This document shows, in pieces, positions 1 through 8,114 of a stretch of 64,000 nt of DNA. The number at the start of each line of letters is the position of its first letter. Positions within the stretch are counted from its first letter, which is position 1. Location of the stretch: the NCBI RefSeq assembly GCF_027270735.1, contig NZ_JAPWIJ010000005.1, positions 420,197-484,196 of the forward strand, read 5' to 3'. The notes beneath the pieces are model-generated. The model ran no database searches. It was given only the letters and a program-made list of their open reading frames with translations, and had not been told where the DNA came from. Source of the DNA: Rhodococcus ruber. Its GTDB lineage: Bacteria > Actinomycetota > Actinomycetes > Mycobacteriales > Mycobacteriaceae. Both the position numbers and the translations under genes were made by a program.

Positions 1-493
1 GGAGATCGACGAACTCACCAGGACATTCAACCGTCGCGGGCTCGACCGGGAAGTTCGGCAGTCGATCACGTCGTCCGACTCCGCACAGTCCATCACCGTC
101 TACCTCCTCGATCTCGACAAGTTCAAGTCGATCAACGACACGTACGGTCATTCCGCTGGCGACGAGGTACTCGTCGCGGTGGCCGATGCTCTGCGACGAA
201 CCGAACCGGCGATGACAGTGGCGCGGCTCGGCGGCGAGGAATTCGTGGTGGTCGACGCAGCCACGCCAGCCCCGTCGACCGCTCCCGAAGCCACGGCCGA
301 AGGGCTGCGGCGCGCAGTTCGTGAAGCCGCCACACCCGTGGTCACGGCCAGCATCGGCGTCAGCGGACCGATGCACACGGACTCGTCTTCCGTCGACCGA
401 ACATTGCGTGCGGCGGTGGCAGCTGCGGATCGCGCGATGTACGAGGCCAAGCGTGCGGGCGGCGACCGAGCACATCACGATTCGATGTCGTGA
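1..493 (+). CDS. GGDEF-domain protein, C-terminal part (5' truncated by window edge)
   Basis: The open frame runs in from the left edge and ends at a TGA. It carries the core of a diguanylate cyclase domain: a DELTRTFNRRG entry motif, the metal-binding stretch LLDLDKFKSINDTYGH, and the active-site loop RLGGEEF, a functional variant of GGDEF. The closing region ADRAMYEAKRAGGDR is typical of the last helix of the domain. Such proteins make c-di-GMP from two GTP. All signature residues visible here are intact, so activity is plausible. The sensory N-terminus lies outside the window, so the input signal cannot be told. Confidence 0.9.
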   Translation, partial: EIDELTRTFNRRGLDREVRQSITSSDSAQSITVYLLDLDKFKSINDTYGHSAGDEVLVAVADALRRTEPAMTVARLGGEEFVVVDAATPAPSTAPEATAEGLRRAVREAATPVVTASIGVSGPMHTDSSSVDRTLRAAVAAADRAMYEAKRAGGDRAHHDSMS

Positions 494-585
494 AAGAACT
501 CTCAGAGTACCGCCAACAACGGCTCACCGTGGTCGCAAGAAGTCCCTCTAGCTTGGGAAACACCCCGAGAGACGAGGAGAACATC

Positions 586-792
586 ATGACGAACACCCGC
601 CCCTTCCCCGGCGCTCTTTCCCTGGTGAACAGCACCTGCACTTTCGAGAAGTACTACGAGCAGCTCTACGCCAAGGCTCCGGCACTCGCCTGGTCACTCG
701 ATGCCGACACCGGCCGCCGCAGTGCTCTCGAGGAGTTCTTCGCCAAGACGCCCGAAGAACGCCGAACCACCGTCGACAGCTGGGTTGCCTGA
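586..792 (+). CDS. small hypothetical protein, 68 aa
   Basis: An ATG preceded by a GAGGAGA ribosome site 7 bases upstream opens a 68-codon frame ending 18 bases before prrA. The product is soluble-looking, has one Cys (NSTCTF) and ends in an acidic/basic helix ([15 protein letters not shown]). That C-terminal pattern faintly recalls small mycobacterial hemophore-related proteins, but no signal peptide is visible and I would not assign that function. Position and good ribosome site argue that it is real; it may be cotranscribed with the prr system. Confidence 0.6.
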   Translation: MTNTRPFPGALSLVNSTCTFEKYYEQLYAKAPALAWSLDADTGRRSALEEFFAKTPEERRTTVDSWVA

Positions 793-809
793 ACCGTCAC
801 AATGGACCG

Positions 810-1538
810 GTGACCGAATCGTCGAGTTCCCCTGCCACCGTCCTCGTCGTCGATGACGACGCCGACGTGCTGTCCTCACTGCAACGTGGACTGCGCCTGT
901 CGGGATTCACCGTCATCACCGCATCCGACGGAGCAGAGGCACTCGGCGTGGTCTCCAGATCCACACCCGACGCGATCGTCCTGGACATCAACATGCCGGT
1001 ACTCGACGGGGCCAGCGTCGTGACCGCGTTGCGCGCGATGGGCAACGACATCCCGATCTGCGTGCTCAGTGCCCGTAGCTCGGTGGACGATCGCATCGCC
1101 GGGCTCGAATCCGGGGCCGACGACTACCTCACCAAGCCGTTCGTGCTGGCAGAACTCGTTGCGAGAATCCGCGCAATGCTCCGCCGACGAGGCACCAATC
1201 CAGTTGTGCCAGTGATAGATTCGGGTGTACCGAACTCGGCGGTGGCCATCGGGAGCCTGGTGGTCGACATCCCCGGTTATCGCGTGCATCGCGGCGGCGT
1301 CGACATCGACCTGACCAAGCGGGAATTCGAATTGCTGGCAATTCTGGCGAGAAACAAGGGTGTGGTCCTCACGCGTGAGCGATTGCTCGAACTGGTGTGG
1401 GGCTACGACTTCGTCGCCGACACCAACGTCGTCGACGTGTTCGTCGGCTATCTTCGTCGCAAACTCGAATCCGATGGGTCACCGCGCATCCTGCACACCG
1501 TCCGAGGCGTCGGCTTCGTCGTCCGAGACGCCGCATGA
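810..1538 (+). CDS. prrA: two-component response regulator PrrA
   Basis: OmpR-class regulator of 242 residues. The receiver domain has the acidic pocket VVDDDAD near residue 15, phospho-acceptor Asp59 in [11 protein letters not shown] and Lys109 in YLTKPF. The C-terminal winged helix includes [13 protein letters not shown] and ends in [11 protein letters not shown]. The sequence closely follows mycobacterial PrrA, including [14 protein letters not shown] and [12 protein letters not shown] is taken as start because it directly follows the upstream gene and gives the normal length. The stop overlaps the start of prrB by four bases (ATGA), so the pair is translationally coupled. PrrA in mycobacteria adjusts respiration and early intracellular growth; the targets here are inferred. 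Confidence 0.95.
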   Translation: MTESSSSPATVLVVDDDADVLSSLQRGLRLSGFTVITASDGAEALGVVSRSTPDAIVLDINMPVLDGASVVTALRAMGNDIPICVLSARSSVDDRIAGLESGADDYLTKPFVLAELVARIRAMLRRRGTNPVVPVIDSGVPNSAVAIGSLVVDIPGYRVHRGGVDIDLTKREFELLAILARNKGVVLTRERLLELVWGYDFVADTNVVDVFVGYLRRKLESDGSPRILHTVRGVGFVVRDAA

Positions 1539-2836
1539 GCTTCTCGCTGCGCGCCCGCGTCGCTGCCGCCACGGCCCTCGGTGCCACCCTCGTGGTTGCC
1601 GCACTCGCGGTGGTCACCTCGGTTGCCATCTCCCGCAACAACGTCAATCAGCTCGACGAACGGTTGACGACAGCGTCACAGGTGCTGGTCCCGAACTCGT
1701 CGACGTTGGAGGCCTTCATAGATCAACTCTCCGGCGCATTCGCCGTCACCATTCGCAGCGGTGACATCGTCGTCGCGTCCACACCGACGCGGCTGCCCGC
1801 GCTGGACACCGGATCGCAGACCGTCGACGTCGACGGCCAACGGTTCCGCGTCTACACGGCAGTATCGACCGTCGTGTCCACCATCTCCATTTCGATCGGA
1901 GTGCCGGCCCTCGAGGCACAACAGGTGACCGACGAGCAACAAAAACAGGTGCTGATGCTGGGGCTGGTTGCGATCGCCGTGTCCACGGGCCTGGGCTGGC
2001 TGTTCGGCGGGCGAGCCGTCAGACCGCTGGTGACGTTGACCCGCCAGGTCAGCGCGCAGCCACCGACTGCTCCCGAGACCCGCACCGGTGTGACCGAGGC
2101 CGACGCACTCGCAGTCGCGATCGGGGGCATGCTGACCAGACTCAACGAGGCCCAGGACCGTACCAATGCCGCACTCGACACCGCACGCGACTTCGCTGCT
2201 GTCTCCGCACACGAACTGCGCACCCCACTGACGGCGATGCGCACCGACATCGAGGTCCTGCGAACCCTCGACCTCAAGCCCGCGCAGCAACGGGAGATTC
2301 TGGGTGATCTCGAGCGAACGCAAGGACGGGTGGAGACGACGCTGACCGCTCTGGAACGCCTCGCGTCGGGCGAACTGTCCAGTGAGGGCGACAGAGTCGA
2401 GACCGACATCATCGACATCTGCGACGTCGCAGCCCAGGACGCGCAGAGACTGCACCCCGAACTCGACATACGCGTGGAGTCCGCTCCCGATTCCGAGATC
2501 ACGATGCGCGCACTACCGACCGGTCTGCGATTGGCCGTCGACAACGTGATCGGCAATGCCGTCCGGCACGGCAACGCAACCTCGATCGTCATCACTGCCG
2601 AACGGGTGGACACGACGGTGCGCGTTCTGATCGACGACAACGGATCCGGGGTTCCCGTCGATGAACGCGAATCGGTGTTCGGCCGTTTCGAGCGCGGCAC
2701 CAGGGCAGCGAAGGGCGGCTCGGGGCTCGGCCTGGCACTGGTTGCGCAGCAGGCCGAATTGCACGGTGGCCGTGTCTACTTCACCGACAGTCCACTGGGC
2801 GGCGCGCGCCTGGTGATGGAGTTGCAGATTCGCTGA
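1535..2836 (+). CDS. prrB: sensor histidine kinase PrrB
   Basis: Membrane kinase of 433 residues. A first membrane segment lies near residues 10-32, an extracytoplasmic sensor follows, and a second segment lies near 137-157. A HAMP-like linker leads to the phospho-acceptor His226 in [14 protein letters not shown]. The ATPase domain has the N box ([12 protein letters not shown]), G1 (DDNGSGVP) and G2 ([10 protein letters not shown]). The dimerisation and catalytic halves match mycobacterial PrrB closely, while the sensor half is divergent, as expected. It should phosphorylate PrrA Asp59. It starts on the ATG that overlaps the prrA stop. Confidence 0.95.
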   Translation: MSFSLRARVAAATALGATLVVAALAVVTSVAISRNNVNQLDERLTTASQVLVPNSSTLEAFIDQLSGAFAVTIRSGDIVVASTPTRLPALDTGSQTVDVDGQRFRVYTAVSTVVSTISISIGVPALEAQQVTDEQQKQVLMLGLVAIAVSTGLGWLFGGRAVRPLVTLTRQVSAQPPTAPETRTGVTEADALAVAIGGMLTRLNEAQDRTNAALDTARDFAAVSAHELRTPLTAMRTDIEVLRTLDLKPAQQREILGDLERTQGRVETTLTALERLASGELSSEGDRVETDIIDICDVAAQDAQRLHPELDIRVESAPDSEITMRALPTGLRLAVDNVIGNAVRHGNATSIVITAERVDTTVRVLIDDNGSGVPVDERESVFGRFERGTRAAKGGSGLGLALVAQQAELHGGRVYFTDSPLGGARLVMELQIR

Positions 2837-2898
2837 GTTGCGGCATTCGTTACGCGGGAGAAACCCGCAGGATCGCCCGATGCGAGGAGTATGGAATC

Positions 2899-3936
2899 GT
2901 GCACTCGTCATCGGATTTCACCGTTCCCGTCATCGACATCTCGCCCTACGTTCTGGGTGACCGCTCCCCGGAGGCCGACGCGATCGCGCGCCGAAGCGTG
3001 GCATCGGACGTCGACCATGCATGCAGCACAGTCGGTTTCATGCAGATCGTCGGACACGGCATCCGGGACGACGTCGTTGCCGGGCTCGCGTCGGCGATGG
3101 ATTCGTTCTTCGGACTCGATCCAGCACAGAAATCGGCTTACATCTGCCCGCCCGAGCTCAATCGCGGCTACACCGCCCCGAAGAGCGAAACGTTGAGCCT
3201 GAGCTTGGGGCTCGATTCGGCGTCGGGCATGAACGACTACTTCGAGGCATTCAACGTCGGCACCGGTGAGCCGAACACCTGGCCCGAGTCGACCGGGTTC
3301 CGGAGCGCCGTCGAACTGTATTTTGCCGAAGCTGCCCGTGTGGCACGGACGCTGACCGGGGTGTTCGCCGATGCGCTGGGGGAATCGCCGAACCTGTTCT
3401 CACGCATCACCGATCAGTCACTCGACACGCTGCGCATGAACAACTACGCGCTGGATCCGGGCACCGACGTCCCGGAGTGTGAACTCACCGGAATGAGCGA
3501 GCACACCGACTACGGATTGGTGACGGTGCTCTGGGCCGATCGGGTACCCGGCCTACAGGTCCTCGGTGCCGACCGGCTGTGGCACGACGTGCAGCCTGCC
3601 GAGGGCGCGATGCTGGTGAATCTGGGTGATCTGACAGCCCGGTTGACCAACGATCGCTGGATGTCGACTCTGCATCGTGTGCGGCCACCGGTATCGGGCG
3701 GAACGATTCGACGCAGGCGTTCTGCCGCCTTCTTTCACGACGGAAACCTCGACGCACTGATCGCACCGTTGGCGTCGTGCGTCGAGACAGGCGCAGTGCC
3801 CCGGTACCGACCGGTCACCGTGGCCGAACACATCCAGGCAAAGCTGGCAGGTTCCCGAGGCGGAACGGCGAATGCCTCGGCAACCCGCGAAGCCGAGCGA
3901 GTACGACGCGCTGTTACTCGACCTGCGGTTACTTGA
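2899..3936 (+). CDS. 2-oxoglutarate/Fe(II) oxygenase of the isopenicillin N synthase family
   Basis: A 345-residue soluble enzyme of the IPNS/gibberellin-oxidase type. The N-terminal DIOX_N region shows VPVIDISPY and GFMQIVGHGI. The double-stranded beta helix carries the iron ligands His202 and Asp204 (SEHTDYG) and His259 (STLHRV), followed by RRRRS, which supplies the co-substrate-binding RxS pattern. Start is GTG with a GAGGAG ribosome site; an ATG eight bases earlier is out of frame. The substrate is unknown. Its 3' end overlaps the convergent FKBP gene by eight bases. The family acts on diverse small molecules, so no pathway is assigned. Confidence 0.85.
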   Translation: MHSSSDFTVPVIDISPYVLGDRSPEADAIARRSVASDVDHACSTVGFMQIVGHGIRDDVVAGLASAMDSFFGLDPAQKSAYICPPELNRGYTAPKSETLSLSLGLDSASGMNDYFEAFNVGTGEPNTWPESTGFRSAVELYFAEAARVARTLTGVFADALGESPNLFSRITDQSLDTLRMNNYALDPGTDVPECELTGMSEHTDYGLVTVLWADRVPGLQVLGADRLWHDVQPAEGAMLVNLGDLTARLTNDRWMSTLHRVRPPVSGGTIRRRRSAAFFHDGNLDALIAPLASCVETGAVPRYRPVTVAEHIQAKLAGSRGGTANASATREAERVRRAVTRPAVT

Positions 3937-4288
3937 CGTCGAGCAGGTCGATGACGAACACGAGCGTCTTGCCGGACAGGCGGTGACCTGCGCCGGCTGG
4001 GCCGTAGGCGAGCTCGGGCGGAATGGTGAGCTGACGGCGTCCGCCGACCTTCATTCCGGGGATGCCGTCCTGCCAACCCTGAATCAGTCCGCGCAACGGG
4101 AACTGGATGGATTCGCCGCGGTTCCAGGACGAGTCGAACTCTTCGCCCGAGTCGAACTCGACGCCGACGTAGTGCACCTCGACGGTGCCGCCTGCAACTG
4201 CCTCTGCGCCGTCACCCTCGACGAGGTCGACCGTCACCAGGTCCAATGGTGCGGGTCCGGCCTGAAATTCGATCACTGGCTTCGTCAC
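3929..4288 (-). CDS. FKBP-type peptidyl-prolyl cis-trans isomerase
   Basis: A single-domain FKBP of 119 residues with no signal peptide, so cytosolic. The fold markers are visible in order: VEVHYVGVEFDSGEEFDSSW, the hydrophobic active-site strand IQFPLRGLIQGWQDGIPGM, GGRRQLTIPPELAYG and the terminal strand LVFVIDLLDV. It accelerates proline isomerisation during protein folding. GTG is chosen as start because AGGAGA lies six bases upstream and the domain begins right after it; the frame extends further upstream but that part looks non-coding. Confidence 0.92.
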   Translation of the reverse strand: MTKPVIEFQAGPAPLDLVTVDLVEGDGAEAVAGGTVEVHYVGVEFDSGEEFDSSWNRGESIQFPLRGLIQGWQDGIPGMKVGGRRQLTIPPELAYGPAGAGHRLSGKTLVFVIDLLDVK

Positions 4289-4373
4289 TGAAGTCTCCTG
4301 CGGTTGATGCCGGCCCGCCGACGCCGGCTGTGAAGCTCTGGGCATATTCCGCTTCGACTTTACGTCGTGACGG

Positions 4374-5048
4374 TCAACCAATTGGAGCTGGCATCAAATT
4401 CGTCTTGTATTCGCAGGTCAACGTGTTGCCGGTTGCGGGGTCGCCCATCTCCACCTTCCAGGCGTCGGAGAACTGATTCACCCCGTGGTGCATCGAGATG
4501 GTGCCCGAGATCAATACCGTTCCACGCGAGAACAGTCCGCGTTCGGTGAGCACGTCCAGCCAGTACTGCGGAGCGAGGAGATCACCGAGCGTTCCGGCCT
4601 GAATGAGTGCTCCGTCCGCCCAGGCGGTCAGGGTGATCTCGTCCAGTCGATCGGCCACGTCGGTCAACCGCCACGCGCTGGTACCCAGCACGTCAGGGGC
4701 GGCGTTCTTGCTCCACGCGACGCTGTGAACTTCCAGGTCACGATCGGTGTGATCGCACGCAACCGTGAGCAGTACGTCGTCGATCGTGTTGCCCAGGACG
4801 ACCAGGGCCCACTCGGCCTCACCCGAGGTGCGGCCGTGCTGGACGGCGACGGTGTCGGTCTGCTGCGCCAAGTAGGGCGAGATGGGGTACAGCGCCGGGG
4901 TCACCGTCGGGGCGGGTACCCCCAATTCGGCCAGCTCCGCGATGTGCGAGGCCACCTCTTCCTGGTTGCGGCCTGCGTACCCCGCATTGAGCAGCGTGGT
5001 GACCTCGAGCGACTCGGTCGTGCCGTCGGGCAGCGTGAATGTGAGCAT
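4374..5048 (-). CDS. DUF2848 family protein
   Basis: A 224-residue protein matching the DUF2848 pattern: LTFTLPDG at the start, LNAGYAGRN, the central CDHTDRDLEVHSVAWSKN motif and the late segment RGTVLISGTISMHHG followed by a VEMGDPATG strand. The His/Asp-rich CDHTDR segment looks like a metal or catalytic site, but the family has no firmly assigned reaction that I know of. It is divergent from an MHS transporter and lies in a block with a GntR regulator and a nitrilase-fold amidase, suggesting breakdown of an imported amide or acid. ATG start with a GGAGAGGG ribosome site upstream. Confidence 0.85.
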   Translation of the reverse strand: MLTFTLPDGTTESLEVTTLLNAGYAGRNQEEVASHIAELAELGVPAPTVTPALYPISPYLAQQTDTVAVQHGRTSGEAEWALVVLGNTIDDVLLTVACDHTDRDLEVHSVAWSKNAAPDVLGTSAWRLTDVADRLDEITLTAWADGALIQAGTLGDLLAPQYWLDVLTERGLFSRGTVLISGTISMHHGVNQFSDAWKVEMGDPATGNTLTCEYKTNLMPAPIG

Positions 5049-5113
5049 CAGTAAGGACCCTCTCCTCGTAAATTTTCTGTTTCCGATACGCCGAAAGCCT
5101 TGCGCATACGTCT

Positions 5114-5121
5114 TGTATACA
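5114..5121. promoter_or_regulatory. TGTATACA palindrome, candidate GntR operator
   Basis: A perfect eight-base palindrome lies in the 130-bp divergent promoter between the DUF2848 and transporter genes. Its flanks (CTTGTATACAG) extend the symmetry. GTATAC-centred palindromes are common FadR/FCD-type GntR operators, and a second GTATAC sits before the GntR gene itself at 7149-7154. Binding is inferred. Confidence 0.5.
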
Positions 5122-5178
5122 GCAAGTATGGAGCACGTACAACGGATAGAGTGATCCCAGGCACACGAAGGAGTCGTC

Positions 5179-6528
5179 ATGACCGAACCTGTTTCGGTGG
5201 ATAGAAAGGGCCTGGCCAAGGCCTTCGCGGCCAGCCTGACCGGAACGGCATTGGAGTGGTACGACTTCGCCGTCTACTCGGCCGCCGCCGCGCTGGTGTT
5301 TCCGCTGGTCTTCTTCCCGGACAGCGACCCGCTGACCGGAACACTGCTGGCCTTCTCGACATACGCCGTCGGGTACATCGCCCGTCCGGTCGGCGGATTC
5401 GTCTTCGGACGCCTCGGCGACGTGATCGGGCGAAAACAGCTACTCGTCATCACCCTGCTGTTGATCGGCGTCACGACATTCGCCATCGGCTTGATCCCCG
5501 GATACGACACCATCGGCATCGCAGCTCCGATCATCCTCGTCACGATGCGGTTCTGCCAGGGCGTTGCCGTCGGCGGCGAGTGGGGCGGTGCCGTCCTGCT
5601 CTCCAGCGAATACGGCGATCCCCGCAAGCGTGGCTTCTGGTCTTCCGCCGCGCAGATCGGACCACCGGCGGGAAACCTGCTCGCCAACGGCGCCCTCGCA
5701 ATCCTGACACTGTCGCTGACCGACCAGCAGTTCGAGTCCTGGGGATGGCGGGTGGCATTCCTCTTCTCGTCCGTACTCGTCGGGTTCGGTTTGTGGATCC
5801 GCCTGAAGCTCGAGGACACCCCGGTGTTCAAGGCACTCCAGGAAAGCGGAGATCGCTCGGAAGCCCCGATCAGCGAGGTGTTCAAGACCGAACTCCGCCC
5901 ATTGGTGGCAGGCATCATGTCTCGTGTCGCACCGGACGTCATCTACGCGCTGTTCACGGTTTTCTCCATCACCTACGGCACGCAGAAACTGGGCTTCGAG
6001 CGCAGCGAAGTACTCACGGCCATCCTGATCGGATCGGCGTGCCAGCTCGGCCTGATCCCGCTCGCCGGAGCGGTGTCCGACCGGATCAACCGACGTCTCG
6101 TCTACGGCGTCGCAGCCGTGGGCGGTGTTGCCTGGAGCGCGATCTTCTTCCTCGTCATCGGCGGCGGATCTCTACCGCTGCTGATCCTGGGTGTGGTGGT
6201 GGGCCTGGCGTTCCACTCGTTCATGTACGGGCCACAGGCAGCGTTTGTCACCGAGCAGTTCAGCGTGCGATTGCGCTCCACCGGTAGCTCGTTGGCGTAC
6301 ACGATCGCCGGTGTGTTCGGCGGGGCGATGGCACCGTTGATCTTCGTGTACCTGTTGGACAAGACGGACAGTTGGGTGCCAATCGCCGGATACATCGTGG
6401 TCGTCGGTGCCGTGACACTCGTCGGCCTCGCACTCGGCCGCAACCCCGACCCCACCGAGGACGAGCACTACGTGCTACTGAACCAGGAGCACGAAAAGGC
6501 TACGCGCGCAGCAGAGTCTGAAGTGTGA
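5179..6528 (+). CDS. MFS transporter, metabolite:H+ symporter (MHS) family
   Basis: A 449-residue, 12-segment inner-membrane symporter. Family marks are the opening GTALEWYDFAVY, the loop GRLGDVIGRKQLL after the second segment, RFCQGVAVGGEWGGAVLL in the fourth and WGWRVAFLFS before the cytoplasmic loop. MHS proteins take up carboxylates, shikimate, betaine or related solutes with protons; the exact substrate is unknown. It is read away from the DUF2848 gene and its last 29 bases overlap the convergent GntR gene. The genomic context suggests import of the substrate degraded by the DUF2848 protein and the amidase. Confidence 0.9.
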   Translation: MTEPVSVDRKGLAKAFAASLTGTALEWYDFAVYSAAAALVFPLVFFPDSDPLTGTLLAFSTYAVGYIARPVGGFVFGRLGDVIGRKQLLVITLLLIGVTTFAIGLIPGYDTIGIAAPIILVTMRFCQGVAVGGEWGGAVLLSSEYGDPRKRGFWSSAAQIGPPAGNLLANGALAILTLSLTDQQFESWGWRVAFLFSSVLVGFGLWIRLKLEDTPVFKALQESGDRSEAPISEVFKTELRPLVAGIMSRVAPDVIYALFTVFSITYGTQKLGFERSEVLTAILIGSACQLGLIPLAGAVSDRINRRLVYGVAAVGGVAWSAIFFLVIGGGSLPLLILGVVVGLAFHSFMYGPQAAFVTEQFSVRLRSTGSSLAYTIAGVFGGAMAPLIFVYLLDKTDSWVPIAGYIVVVGAVTLVGLALGRNPDPTEDEHYVLLNQEHEKATRAAESEV

Positions 6529-7141
6529 CCTCGAGGTGAGCGTCGATCTTCTCGTGTACCAGGCCCTCATCGCCCGCACCGAGTGCGTCGATGATGGCCT
6601 GGTGCTCGGCGCACACCCGATGCTGCCGGTTGGCGGCGGTGAACAACGCACTCAAGCCCACGCGAAGCTGGCGTGCTCGCAGACCGGCATATGTACGAGA
6701 GAGCAGATCGCTTCCCGCCGAATCGATCAGACTCTGGTGAAATGTGCCGTCCCAGTCGATGAACTGCTTGGGTGCATCCGCATCGCCCGAGTTCATCAGC
6801 AACTCCTGCTGCGTCAGCGCGTTCTGCATCGCCGCGATCGGAGCATCACCGGCGCGCAGTGCTCGGGTGGCCGCGTGCCGCTCGAGGACGCCGCGGAGAT
6901 CCATCAGTTCGGCGATCTGCCGTCCGGACATAGCCGGTACGTGCGCGCCGCGCTTGGGCACCATCTCGACCAGACCCTCGGACTGCAACATCAGCAGCGC
7001 TTCACGAACCGGTGTGCGCGATACTCCGATTCGCGTCGCGAGCTCCTGCTCGTTGAGAAAAGTGCCGGTGGCGGCCGGTGACGACAACACCTGATCGCGC
7101 ACGAACAGATACGCCTTCTCCCTCCCCGACAGCGGCTGCAT
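6500..7141 (-). CDS. GntR-family regulator, FCD subfamily
   Basis: The N-terminal winged helix contains LNEQELATRIGVSRTPVREA and EGLVEMVPKRGAHV, the classic GntR DNA-binding pattern. The C-terminal all-helical FCD domain starts at LMDLRGVLERHAA and includes WDGTFHQSLIDSAG and the metal/ligand-binding HQAIIDAL. ATG at 7141 is chosen because the domain begins just after it; a GTG at 7174 would add 11 residues. It is divergent from the amidase and probably represses the whole island until its ligand, likely the transported acid, is present. Confidence 0.9.
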   Translation of the reverse strand: MQPLSGREKAYLFVRDQVLSSPAATGTFLNEQELATRIGVSRTPVREALLMLQSEGLVEMVPKRGAHVPAMSGRQIAELMDLRGVLERHAATRALRAGDAPIAAMQNALTQQELLMNSGDADAPKQFIDWDGTFHQSLIDSAGSDLLSRTYAGLRARQLRVGLSALFTAANRQHRVCAEHQAIIDALGAGDEGLVHEKIDAHLEVTLQTLLRA

Positions 7142-7147
7142 ACGATA

Positions 7148-7155
7148 TGTATACC
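7148..7155. promoter_or_regulatory. second GTATAC motif, candidate GntR operator
   Basis: GTATAC at 7149-7154 in the context ATGTATACC sits in the 46-bp gap between the divergent gntR and amidase genes. It repeats the core found at 5115-5120. If the regulator instead starts at GTG 7174 the motif would lie inside its first codons. Confidence 0.45.
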
Positions 7156-7187
7156 TGTCTTCCTCCGACGACACCAGGAGTCACACC

Positions 7188-7988
7188 GTGAGCTCGTCCA
7201 TCCGCATCAGCCTTGCCCAGATCACCAGCGGCGAACACCCCGCCGAGAACCTCGAACTCATCGAGACTCATGCCCGTGCAGCAGCACATGCCGGATCGGA
7301 CGTCGTCGTGTTTCCGGAGGCGACGATGCGTTGCTTCGGCGGACCCATCCGAAAGTTCGCACAGCCTCTCGACGGCGAATGGGCCAACGCAGTGCGCTCC
7401 ATCGCGTCGGACGCCGGGATCACCGTCGTCGCGGGGATGTTCACGCCCGCCGCCGACGACAGAGTGACCAACACACTGCTCGTCACCGGCCCCGGCATCG
7501 ATGCGAGCTACGACAAGATTCACCTGTTCGACGCGTTCGGATTTGCCGAATCCGACACCGTCGCACCGGGTTCGGACCCACTGGTACTGGACATTGCCGG
7601 GGTTCGAGTGGGCTTCGCGACCTGCTACGACATTCGATTCCCGGCACTGTTCCAGAAACTCGGCGACCTCGGCGCGGAACTCGTTCTCGTTCCGGCGTCG
7701 TGGGGAGCGGGTGACGGCAAAGTGGACCAGTGGACCCTGCTCGCTCGCGCACGCGCGTTGGATTCGACGACGTTCATCGCAGCCTGCGACCAAGCCGAAC
7801 CTGTTGCCGCCGAGGGAAATGCACCATTGGGCGTGGGACACAGCGTCGTCTGCTCCCCCACCGGCGAAATTCTCGGGCAACGCGACGCGACGCCCGGCAT
7901 GCTGACGATCGACATCGATACTGCAATGGTCGCCGCCGTGCGCAAGACGCTGCCGGTATTGAAGAATCGCAAGCACTTCGACGCCTGA
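7188..7988 (+). CDS. carbon-nitrogen hydrolase (nitrilase superfamily amidase)
   Basis: A 266-residue cytosolic enzyme of the Nit/omega-amidase branch. The catalytic triad is visible: Glu44 in VFPEATM, Lys110 in SYDKIHLFD and Cys146 in FATCYDIRFP. Late motifs (VPASWGAG, ARARALDST, GHSVVCSPTGEI) fit the family. It hydrolyses a carbon-nitrogen bond in an amide or related compound and releases an acid plus ammonia. Start is GTG with AGGAG seven bases upstream, divergent from the GntR gene. The specific substrate cannot be named from sequence. Confidence 0.9.
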   Translation: MSSSIRISLAQITSGEHPAENLELIETHARAAAHAGSDVVVFPEATMRCFGGPIRKFAQPLDGEWANAVRSIASDAGITVVAGMFTPAADDRVTNTLLVTGPGIDASYDKIHLFDAFGFAESDTVAPGSDPLVLDIAGVRVGFATCYDIRFPALFQKLGDLGAELVLVPASWGAGDGKVDQWTLLARARALDSTTFIAACDQAEPVAAEGNAPLGVGHSVVCSPTGEILGQRDATPGMLTIDIDTAMVAAVRKTLPVLKNRKHFDA

Positions 7989-7990
7989 CA

Positions 7991-8056
7991 GTGCCGCGAA
8001 CTCGAAGCTATGGACGGGATTCGGCCGTAAAGCGTCCATAACTTCGAGTTCGGCAC
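7991..8056. repeat. long imperfect palindrome between convergent genes
   Basis: The left arm 7991-8015 and right arm 8034-8056 are inverted copies differing by a two-base insertion and one substitution, around an 18-base centre. The arms carry GAACTCGAAG and CTTCGAGTTC. It lies between the amidase stop and the gltA terminator. There is no T-run after the hairpin, so it is not a standard terminator; it looks like a dispersed palindromic unit or a binding site. Confidence 0.75.
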
Positions 8057-8065
8057 GGGGATACG

Positions 8066-8099
8066 ACAAAGCCGCCGGCTCCCGAGGGGAGCCGGCGGC
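8066..8099 (-). terminator. intrinsic terminator of gltA
   Basis: A perfect 13-bp GC-rich stem (8071-8083 with 8087-8099) with a three-base loop starts 16 bases after the gltA stop. Read on the minus strand it is followed by TTTGTCGTAT, a usable T-rich tail. Confidence 0.85.
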
Positions 8100-8114
8100 G
8101 TTGTTGTGCAACAG

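Noticed and set aside
7991..8056. Terminator for the amidase gene
   Set aside because: The stem is long but is not followed by T residues on the plus strand, and its imperfect 25-base arms exceed normal terminator size. It is kept as a repeat instead.
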